Origin: Allorhodopirellula solitaria
Lineage (GTDB): Bacteria > Planctomycetota > Planctomycetia > Pirellulales > Pirellulaceae
Direction of reading: 5' to 3'
DNA: 64,000 nucleotides
Assembly (NCBI RefSeq): GCF_007859855.1
Contig: NZ_SJPK01000017.1
Span: 18,244 to 82,243 of the forward strand
Shown here one piece after another: positions 8,535-14,136 of this stretch (position 1 is its first letter; each line of letters begins with the position of its first letter). The notes below the pieces were generated by a model that was given only the letters and a program-made list of their open reading frames with translations, was not told where the DNA came from and ran no database searches. The translations under genes and the position numbers were made by a program.

Positions 8535-8732
8535 TTCCTGGTGGAGTCCGCATGCAAACAGATCGTCAGCGAACGGATGAAGCTGTCGGGGATGCGTTGG
8601 AAGAAGGAAGGCGGTCAACAAACGATGACACTTCGTTGTCTGCTGCTCAGTGGAGTGTGGGATGCCGTCTATGAGAACTGGCTCCAGTCAAAACCGACCG
8701 TCGGCGACCTTATCAATTTGGAAACAGCGTGA
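8535..8732 (+). pseudogene. C-terminal remnant of an ISKra4-family transposase
   Basis: The plus-strand frame FLVESACKQIVSERMKLSGMRW, followed by KKEGGQQTMTLRCLLLSGVWD, reads like the last part of ISKra4-family transposases (catalytic E in 'vESACK', then 'RmKrSGMRW', then 'LR..LLSGrWD'). Only about 65 residues survive, ending at a TGA at 8730-8732. The upstream part is replaced by the group II intron tail on the opposite strand, so both elements are truncated at the same junction. The fragment overlaps the 3' end of the minus-strand membrane-protein gene. Confidence 0.7.
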
Positions 8733-9092
8733 TGCAGGACTCGTCGAGCGCACCAAGCGGATCGCACCCGTTACAATCGTTCCTCTGGCGGTGGTACGTG
8801 CAGGACGTGAAAGAATGCGTTCGCCGACTGAAAAAAGTAGCGGCATCGCAATGAAGAATGCTGGGACCAAGATAAACGGAAGAATGCATCCAAGCGAATC
8901 GGACCACCAGGCAGACGACGAGCGGCTCTGAACGGCTGCGCGCGATTCAGCGATCTGCTCCGCGGTCTTGATGTCACGATCAAGTGTCAGCTTCCGGTGG
9001 ATTGCAGCAAGCACCTCGTGGGAGTCTGCCGTGTCGGGCAAGTCGTCGAGCGCCTCGCGGGCGCGGTCGATGTAGGTCGAGTCAGCGGTCAC
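8688..9092 (-). CDS. Small membrane protein of unknown function (cassette 6, 3' end probably disrupted)
   Basis: A GTG start at 9092 gives 134 residues. The first 70 residues are charged and helical (IDRAREALDDLPDTADSHEV, then LDRDIKTAEQIAESRAAV). One or two membrane helices follow (DSLGCILPFILVPAFFIAMPLLF). The last part, from about residue 105, coincides with the ISKra4 remnant on the other strand and is probably read-through into the insertion rather than native. It is the outermost gene of a run of six minus-strand genes separated by attC-like sites, but has no attC of its own, consistent with loss of its 3' end to the IS. No family recognised. Confidence 0.55.
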   Translation of the reverse strand: MTADSTYIDRAREALDDLPDTADSHEVLAAIHRKLTLDRDIKTAEQIAESRAAVQSRSSSAWWSDSLGCILPFILVPAFFIAMPLLFSVGERILSRPARTTARGTIVTGAIRLVRSTSPASRCFQIDKVADGRF

Positions 9093-9113
9093 GGTTTGTT
9101 CATCGTCCTAGTC

Positions 9114-9204
9114 GGATAACGTTGCGGATCACGCGGTCGCCGCGAGTGATCCTCCACTTCAAAAATCACGACTCGGCGACTCGTCGTGCATCCGATGGTT
9201 ATCC
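9114..9204 (-). other. attC-like recombination site 1
   Basis: Outer boxes GGATAAC (9114-9120) and GTTATCC (9198-9204) are exact inverted repeats. Inside them CGGAT-CACG pairs with CGTGCATCCG, leaving one unpaired extra base, and TCGCCG pairs with CGGCGA with a second unpaired base. Such extrahelical bases are the diagnostic of integron attC sites. The TAA stop of the SUKH gene lies inside the outer box, as is common in gene cassettes. Confidence 0.75.
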
Positions 9205-9831
9205 GTTCTTATGCCGCGAACCCCACCAACTCTCAAACCCGCGGCTAATGTCGAGAGACACACCGAGATCCACGTTCCCCTGGAACGCGTTGAACAGGAA
9301 ACTGCAAAGCCCTTGCCGAAAGACGCGGAAGCTGAGGTTGCGCGACAAAACGACAGCCTCCTGTTCTTCAGATGTGCGCCAAAAAAGATAGCACCCATTC
9401 GGGTTCAGACCCAAGTAGTTGTTGCCGATGTAACCCAGTGGCAACAGTCCAGGATTAGATGGATAGAACTCGTATGGTGAGGCCTCGTGAATGTTGCATG
9501 CAGCTCGTTGACAATCGTGGAACGCCTTCAAGTATTGAGAGTCCTCGGACAATGGAGCAGCACGCGGGTTGAAAAGATGTGAGTTGCTCGCTATTTCGAC
9601 AGTGTTTCGGTAGACATTGCAGAACCTTGGAGTAATCAGCACCAAACTGCCCCCCCACAAGCCGTCTCCGTAACGTTCAACCACCCGCTTGTGATCTTCG
9701 GGGAAGGAAATGCCAAGAGTTTCTTCCGCATCCTCCCATGAGCGACCGAACCCGTTTGAAGCTCCACGTATTGGAGGAACGACAAACGGCCGTCGCGGCG
9801 GAGGAACTAGTTGCGTTAGGTTTTCCACCAT
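9199..9831 (-). CDS. SMI1/KNR4 (SUKH) family protein, cassette 5
   Basis: The 210-residue protein has the SUKH signature SWEDAEETLGISFPEDHKRV, followed by ERYGDGLWGGSLVLI (about residues 30-70), and 'NYLGLNPNGCYLFW' further on. SUKH proteins bind other proteins and often serve as immunity proteins to contact-dependent toxins, or act as orphan immunity genes. No toxin is adjacent. It is a single promoterless gene on the minus strand, with its stop codon inside an attC-like site, and is typical of integron cassette cargo. The start ATG at 9831 lies 11 bases before the next attC-like site. No signal peptide or membrane helix is visible, so it is probably cytoplasmic. Confidence 0.8.
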   Translation of the reverse strand: MVENLTQLVPPPRRPFVVPPIRGASNGFGRSWEDAEETLGISFPEDHKRVVERYGDGLWGGSLVLITPRFCNVYRNTVEIASNSHLFNPRAAPLSEDSQYLKAFHDCQRAACNIHEASPYEFYPSNPGLLPLGYIGNNYLGLNPNGCYLFWRTSEEQEAVVLSRNLSFRVFRQGLCSFLFNAFQGNVDLGVSLDISRGFESWWGSRHKNG

Positions 9832-9841
9832 ACTGATTCAC

Positions 9842-9932
9842 GGATAACGGCAGACATCACCGGGCACGAGCGGAAAGGCAACCATCGCCAAAACGCGTTT
9901 TCGAGTGCTCCGTGTGAATGTCATGGTTCTGC
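9842..9932 (-). other. attC-like recombination site 2
   Basis: GGATAACG at 9842-9849 and GGTTCT at 9925-9930 supply the AAC/GTT core. Inside them GACAT-CAC-CGG pairs with CCGTGTGAATGTC, leaving two unpaired bases at the positions seen in the other sites. The outer boxes match less well than in site 1. It lies between the SUKH gene and the next small minus-strand gene. Confidence 0.6.
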
Positions 9933-10009
9933 ATCTTTTTCAGCCTGTCAAGTGAAAGTCGCCCTGCGAATCGAATCGTCGCTCAAGATGTCGCGTCGCG
10001 TGAAATGGG

Positions 10010-10429
10010 TCAGAAGCCACGCTGACGAGTGCGTTCGTCCAGGATCATCGAAAACGTCCTCGTCGCGGTCCGTCGGTCAGCGAAACGACGAGTTACCGGC
10101 AGTTGGTAAACGTGCCCGAAGACCCAAGCGTAATACGACCGGTCCGTAGTTACGGTGTTGCCAAATGGTTCACCAACGACCGTCACGCGTTCCAACACGA
10201 ACGGCAAGTAGTATTCGGGAGGGCCGAATTCTTTGAGTTTTGTGGAGACAAAAGCTGCCTCGGGAAACGCCACGTCAGAGTCGAGCAAGGACAGATAATT
10301 TGTCACATCGTCAACCCCTGATGTTTTCGTCGCAACGCCGCATGCCAAATACACGGCAAGCAACAACGGAATCGTAAGGACGAATCGGAGCGAGAATCGT
10401 GGACACCATCGGGCGGACGTTTTGTTCAT
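10010..10429 (-). CDS. Small single-pass membrane or secreted protein, cassette 4
   Basis: The 139-residue product starts MNKTSARWCPRFSLRFVLTI. It has one hydrophobic segment (VLTIPLLLAVYLACGVA, residues 18-34) that serves as a signal or anchor. About 100 further residues contain no motif I recognise (SLLDSDVAFPEAAFVSTKLK, YYLPFVLERVTVVG, RSYYAWVFGHVYQLPVTRR). An ATG start at 10429 is clear. The gene ends about 80 bases before attC-like site 2 and begins about 20 bases before site 3, so it is a single-gene cassette. Function is unknown. Confidence 0.65.
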   Translation of the reverse strand: MNKTSARWCPRFSLRFVLTIPLLLAVYLACGVATKTSGVDDVTNYLSLLDSDVAFPEAAFVSTKLKEFGPPEYYLPFVLERVTVVGEPFGNTVTTDRSYYAWVFGHVYQLPVTRRFADRRTATRTFSMILDERTRQRGF

Positions 10430-10450
10430 AGGAAATCATTCCTTTGATTG

Positions 10451-10540
10451 GCAGAACGTCCGCGATGACCGAGTCGCGGCATTGTGGTTTCCATTCTTAA
10501 ACGCCTTATCCGCGACTTCGGTCCATCGCATGGTTCGTCG
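10451..10540 (-). other. attC-like recombination site 3
   Basis: The arms GCGATG-ACCGA-GTCGCGG and CCGCGACTTCGGTCCATCGC pair completely except for two single unpaired bases (a G and an A on one arm). The outer core is AAC at 10455-10457 and GTT at 10533-10535. The same two-bulge pattern recurs in sites 1, 4 and 5. It follows the stop of the 10565-11089 gene on the minus strand. Confidence 0.75.
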
Positions 10541-10564
10541 GTGCATTACCCATCCATTGTCGCT

Positions 10565-11089
10565 TTAGGGGCCAAACGGGTTTCCGCTCTGCGAAGCACT
10601 TTGGCCTCGCAAATCATAGGCAAACTCCGGAAAGAACGGATCTCCGTGACTGAAGCGGCGGTGCAATAGCTTGTCAGGATCAGCGATCGTGGTGTCGTGT
10701 ATTCCAAGGCCATTGAGTCCCTTGGTTAACGCGCGAGTCGCGTCAAACGGAAAATCGCTCCCGGGAGCAACCGTTAAATCGTCACCGTCGATTCTCATAA
10801 TCATGAATGAGGCGGTAGAGAATTCCAATACGATGTTATGGCGTGTGATCAAACGCCCGATATCGATGCCTCGATCGGAGAGCGTATTTGCGATGGCGTC
10901 GATGACCTTAAAGTCGATACCGCTAGGAACCTGCAAGTCAAAACTCGATGTTTTACGGTCGTTAGACTGCGACTTACAGATAGTGATCCAAGTCGGACTT
11001 GATGCTTGTCGTGGCGTTTCCGCGGAGATATTGCCTCCGAGCACCATGGTGCACAGACAAGCAACGGAAGCAAAGATTCTAGATCGCAT
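10565..11089 (-). CDS. Secreted protein of unknown function, cassette 3
   Basis: I chose ATG 11089, which has GAGGAA six bases upstream and begins a signal peptide (MRSRIFASVACLCTMVLGG, then NISAE). The start at 11149 adds 20 residues without reason. The mature protein is about 150 residues, with 'FKVIDAIANTLSDRGIDIGR' and 'TRALTKGLNGLGIHDTTI', and the family is unrecognised. The gene is followed by attC-like site 3 and preceded at about 150 bases by site 4. It is one cassette of the array and has no promoter that I can identify. Confidence 0.65.
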   Translation of the reverse strand: MRSRIFASVACLCTMVLGGNISAETPRQASSPTWITICKSQSNDRKTSSFDLQVPSGIDFKVIDAIANTLSDRGIDIGRLITRHNIVLEFSTASFMIMRIDGDDLTVAPGSDFPFDATRALTKGLNGLGIHDTTIADPDKLLHRRFSHGDPFFPEFAYDLRGQSASQSGNPFGP

Positions 11090-11240
11090 AGCGTATTCCT
11101 CAAGTTTGAAGGAGAAGGAGAGAATTTGTGGGAAAGAGTCACCGCTCAAAAGTTAGTGCAACTCAAAACCGTAGCGGCGCGCGAAATCCAAAAAGAACGT
11201 TCGACATTTGTCCGCTGAGTCGATGTTAAGGCAGTCGACG

Positions 11241-11325
11241 AACGTTGGCCATCAGCGAGCCGCGACGAGCGATTCAACCACTGCCAAAACGTATGGCACG
11301 CGGCTTCGTTGCATGGCATTGTTAC
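11241..11325 (-). other. attC-like recombination site 4
   Basis: AACGTT at 11241-11246 and GTT at 11321-11323 form the core. Between them GCCAT-CA-CGA-GCCGCG pairs with CGCGGCTTCGTTGCATGGC, leaving an extra G and an extra A unpaired. Total length is 85 bases. The site terminates the cassette that carries the 11702-12187 gene, although 376 bases of repeat-rich sequence separate them. Confidence 0.75.
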
Positions 11326-11423
11326 GAGTCTTTCAGTGTAGCGTAGTACCCGTCGGCTTGCCCGCGTCTTCGGTCCGAAACGAGCACTGCCCCACAGTCA
11401 CCGATCTGTCAGGCGTCGGACAG

Positions 11424-11562
11424 TGCCCCGCAGGGCTGTCGCCGGAGAGTGCCTCGCAGAGCAGGCATTGGTTGATGCCCCGCAGGGCATGCGCTGGTTT
11501 TGTGTCCCGCAGGGCGGGCGTTGGTTGTCGTGACTCCGGCGTGGGACGATGCCCCGCAGGGC
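11424..11562. repeat. Five near-regularly spaced GCCCCGCAGGGC palindromes
   Basis: The 12-base palindrome GCCCCGCAGGGC occurs at 11424, 11477 and 11551, with variants at 11450 (GCCTCGCAGAGC) and 11504 (GTCCCGCAGGGC). The first four start positions are 26-27 bases apart and the last gap is 47. The bases between copies are also related (GCGCTGGTTTT, GGCGTTGGTTG). The array lies between attC-like site 4 and the gene whose stop is at 11702. I see no gene in 11326-11701. Confidence 0.8.
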
Positions 11563-11701
11563 ACACTTGGCGTTTCATCCACACTCGTCGTCAGCACGGC
11601 TTTGTCTCGTAACGTTACCAATCACCCGGCGGCGTCGAGAGATTGTCCATTTAAAAACGCCCGACTTCGCCGCTCGGGTGCATTGGATGGTTCCCCGCTC
11701 A

Positions 11702-12187
11702 TCAATACGTGTAAATCGTCGCGTCGTCAAAGCCATCCTCAATTGTTGCAGAAGCCTCAACGTGATAATCGGAAAGTCGGGTGTCGGAGCCGCCCCAGTC
11801 ATGCCCGCCACCATTGAAATCGATCCGAACGGTATCAGAATCGTCAAGCGGACGAATCGTAATCATGTAAGGGCAAATCAGCGAATCACGTATCTGCTTT
11901 GCAGTTATCGTTTGCGGCGGATCCTCCTGGCTCAGCAGCGTCCTAAATTGCGAAAGACGATCTGCGGCGACGAAATCGCGAAATTTCTTGAACCATGAGT
12001 TGTGCGTCATCCAAATGCGATTGGCAGTCGGCGTGAGACTTGCCAGCAATTCGTCGGATCGTATCTGGTTCGTGTCGAACGTGAAGCCAACCGTTTGGCC
12101 GTTGAAATTGCGGTCCGCGACAAAAGTCTGGAAATGTTCGTCCCAGTGAATGCCGTCAAACTTCGTGTTGACTTTTGAACCGCCCAT
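11702..12187 (-). CDS. Hypothetical cytoplasmic protein, cassette 2
   Basis: The product is 161 residues with an ATG at 12187, preceded by GAAGAAAG. It begins with 'FDGIHWDEHFQTFVADRNFN' and 'GQTVGFTFDTNQIRSDELLA', and ends with a beta-rich tail (YMITIRPLDDSDTVRIDFNG, then GSDTRLSDYHVEASATIEDG). The layout resembles small DUF2262/DUF6985-like proteins of cassette arrays, but I cannot assign it with confidence. It has no signal peptide or membrane helix. It lies directly left of attC-like site 5, so it is the second cassette from the presumed attI end. Confidence 0.6.
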   Translation of the reverse strand: MGGSKVNTKFDGIHWDEHFQTFVADRNFNGQTVGFTFDTNQIRSDELLASLTPTANRIWMTHNSWFKKFRDFVAADRLSQFRTLLSQEDPPQTITAKQIRDSLICPYMITIRPLDDSDTVRIDFNGGGHDWGGSDTRLSDYHVEASATIEDGFDDATIYTY

Positions 12188-12200
12188 GCTTTCTTCAGTC

Positions 12201-12294
12201 GGGGAACGTTACGCGTCAGCGGGGACGGGCGAAAGACTTGCAAGCATACCAAATCGCATGCCACCCGTCCTCCGTTGCACGCGATGGTTATTCG
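12201..12294 (-). other. attC-like recombination site 5
   Basis: GGAACGTT near 12203-12210 and GGTTATTCG near 12286-12294 hold the AAC/GTT core. Between them CGCGT-CA-CGG-GGACGGG pairs with CCCGTCCTCCGTTGCACGCG, again with an unpaired G and an unpaired A. The TAA stop of the 12288-12584 gene lies inside the outer box, a hallmark of compact gene cassettes. Confidence 0.8.
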
Positions 12295-12584
12295 CCGTTT
12301 TTGGGGTCGGGAAAATTGACGGAGGAAGCGGGGCGTCGCTTGGTAACCGCAAGTACGAACAGTGCAGCAAGGCACGCCAACAGTGTGATCGCTGGTCCGG
12401 TAAACTCGGAAGCATAGGCGTCCATGCAGTTCCGCGCAATCTCGTACGGGTTGCCTTCGCCAGATTCGACCGCGTCGTACACAGGACGGACAAACACATA
12501 TCGCAATTCGGTCGCGATCCAGATGCAAAACGCAGCGTAAGAGCCGATCAGCAAAGCGAGTATGGCGAGAGTAATTCTGATCAA
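12288..12584 (-). CDS. Small two-helix membrane protein, cassette 1
   Basis: A TTG start at 12584 gives 98 residues with a helix at each end (ITLAILALLIGSYAAFCIWI and ITLLACLAALFVLAVT). Between them is a loop of about 40 residues containing NPYEIARNCMDAYASEF. The topology is probably in-out-in with a periplasmic loop. Its stop codon is inside attC-like site 5. It is the gene nearest to the integrase remnant and so occupies the first cassette position. The start codon is a guess; no ATG with a ribosome site is available nearby. No family recognised. Confidence 0.55.
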   Translation of the reverse strand: MIRITLAILALLIGSYAAFCIWIATELRYVFVRPVYDAVESGEGNPYEIARNCMDAYASEFTGPAITLLACLAALFVLAVTKRRPASSVNFPDPKNGE

Positions 12585-12680
12585 GCGTCAACTATGTTCA
12601 CGAGGTGTTAAAAATGGCTCGAGGTGTAATCAACGACCCAGGTGAGAGATCAGTACTATTTCAGTCGAATAACGAGGTAA

Positions 12681-12801
12681 TTATCGCCGGTTGTGGAGGT
12701 GATAAGTTGATCCTCGGGGGTGTTATCGCCGGTTGGACCTTCGGTTCCCTCGGTGACACGGGAAGTGTTATCGCCGGTTCGAGGGAGTCTTATCGCCGGT
12801 T
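12681..12801 (+). repeat. Four TTATCGCCGGTT direct repeats in the presumed attI/promoter spacer
   Basis: TTATCGCCGGTT occurs exactly at 12681, 12723, 12768 and 12790, at intervals of 42, 45 and 22 bases, close to four, four and two helical turns. Two copies are extended to GTTATCGCCGGTT. The spacer (12585-13108) lies between the first cassette gene and the divergent integrase remnant, where attI and the cassette promoter belong. The core resembles the GTTATTCGCCG end of attC-like site 5. No gene is supported in this spacer. Confidence 0.75.
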
Positions 12802-13108
12802 GGCGTGGCTTGAGTATGAGGGCTCTGGATTCTTGGGTCAAGCAAAATCTTGGATCAATTTTGAGGCGTAAGGCTTGACCTGTTTTGAGGACATGCGAAG
12901 AATCGGCTCGGTAAAGCTGCGGCGATGCGGTACGGCGGGGAGCACGAATTAACTCCTGGGAACGTCAATAGCTCGCATTGGAAATGGCCGTGGGAGAGGG
13001 CGGTGCTCTTCGCTGGAGGGCTGCGTGAGACTGGGACGGAATCTGCTGCGTATGATCGACTTGGTGAGTTTCTCTTCGCCGAGTCGGATGATTGCAAAGG
13101 ACGATGTC

Positions 13109-13366
13109 ATGGCAGGCGTTAGTCAGTCTGAGACCACGTGGCACGATCAGCGTGACAAGTGGGCGAAGATTTGGTTTGAGAAGCTCAGTCGCTTTCATGG
13201 TCGCAAGCCCCAAGCGACCTGGGAATTCACAGCTGACGATGTGATTGCCTTCCTTCGCGACCACCTGCGGCGCAAGACACCGGGGTGGAAGCGTCTGAAG
13301 ATCGTTCATGCCGGGATCTGCGACCCACTTCGGGGTCGACGTTTCACGACCAACAAGACTCCGTAG
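13109..13366 (+). pseudogene. Truncated integron-type tyrosine recombinase (IntI) N-terminus
   Basis: From ATG 13109 the frame gives WHDQRDKWAKIWFEKLSRFHG, then ATWEFTADDVIAFLRDHLRR and PGWKRLKIV. This resembles the N-terminal SAM-like core-binding domain of integron integrases (compare the 'FIRFHG..hP..l....V..FL' pattern of IntI). Only about 70 residues are native. At roughly 13295 the reading frame runs into a dispersed repeat that supplies the tail and the stop. The catalytic domain with R, HxxR and Y is absent, so it is inactive. The orientation is divergent from the minus-strand cassettes, as expected for intI. It could instead belong to another phage-type recombinase, but the attC context favours IntI. 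Confidence 0.65.
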
Positions 13367-13440
13367 GTGGCGCTGCGCTGACCTACGGCAATTCTCTTCA
13401 ACGCCTCCGGCGTAGGAAGACTTGCGGGGCCGACATCGAT
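13295..13440. repeat. Dispersed palindromic repeat, copy R1
   Basis: From GAAGATC at about 13297 to about 13391 this stretch matches 22929-23032 in the same order. Shared parts include TCTGCGACCCACT, CGGGGTCGACG, CAACAA and CGTAGGTGGCGCTGCGCTG followed by ACCTACGGC, which folds as a hairpin (GTAGGT/ACCTAC). Beyond it AACGCCTCCGGCGTAGGAA also occurs in the copy at 41929. The insertion of this repeat ends the integrase remnant. Confidence 0.85.
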
Positions 13441-13546
13441 TAGATCGACAGTCCGCTACGTGGGAGGGAAAGGGGTGAGATACAGTTTTCGCACTGATTT
13501 GATGCGCGGACTGCCCTCCCCGGAAGACTCGCTGAAGGCTCGTCTT

Positions 13547-13648
13547 GCGACCCTCCCGGCTTCGCCGGGCGGGTGAAGTCAATCGCTGAGTCACGATCAC
13601 TTAAAAACTGCGACCCTCCCAGCTTCGCCGGGCGGGTGAAGTCGATCG
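13547..13648. repeat. Two 39-base direct repeats
   Basis: A 39-base unit starting GCGACCCTCCC and ending GGGCGGGTGAAGTC.ATCG occurs at 13547-13585 and 13610-13648, differing at two positions. Each copy contains a CCGGCTTCGCCGGGC-type hairpin. The unit is of the planctomycete 'dispersed GC hairpin' kind and codes for nothing that I can support. Confidence 0.8.
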
Positions 13649-14136
13649 TTTCTGCGCAGTAACTTAAATATTGTACGACCTGCGCAGGGGAGACGGGCGT
13701 GGGCCAATGGCTCGGCTCTCGCGGGGGTTGCTCGGCCTCCGGAGGAGTTGCGGACAATCGTTGAAACATCATTGCATCGCCGGCTGCTGCGGATCACTCT
13801 CGGCGGCGCGTTGTGCTTTTGGGTGTGGTGTTCGGTCTCGGTTGACGCGCGCGATCACGCGTATCGTCGCTTCCAGTCACATACTTGGGGATTGCTTTTA
13901 GGGGTGCGAATCAGCCCTAATGCGAAAATGGCGGTAATCAACTTCACTTTGGGGTGCCGGCTGCGTATAGTGGAATGTTCGGCCAGTCGGACCTTTGGGG
14001 TTCGATCTTCTTTTGCGTTCGCCTTGCTGAGCCACCGCCGATGGAGCGGAACGGGGCAGCCTTCATGGGACGTCCCGTTCGCCGCGACCTGTCAAGGACG
14101 ACCCACAAGCCTGACTCTCTGAACAGGAATCGAGTG
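13649..14136 (+). other. Leader region of the fatty-acid oxidation operon
   Basis: Nothing in these bases looks like a gene. A same-frame extension of the acyl-CoA ligase reaches back to 13954, but it lacks family similarity. The stretch marks the return from the repeat-rich accessory region to ordinary GC-rich genes, and should hold the operon promoter. I found no clear operator. Confidence 0.4.

Noticed and set aside
11424..11562. CRISPR-like array
   Set aside because: The repeats are 12-base palindromes and the sequences between them resemble each other; no cas genes are present.
12681..12801. Short CRISPR array
   Set aside because: The units are only 12-13 bases, the gaps are unequal (42, 45, 22) and no cas gene is nearby.
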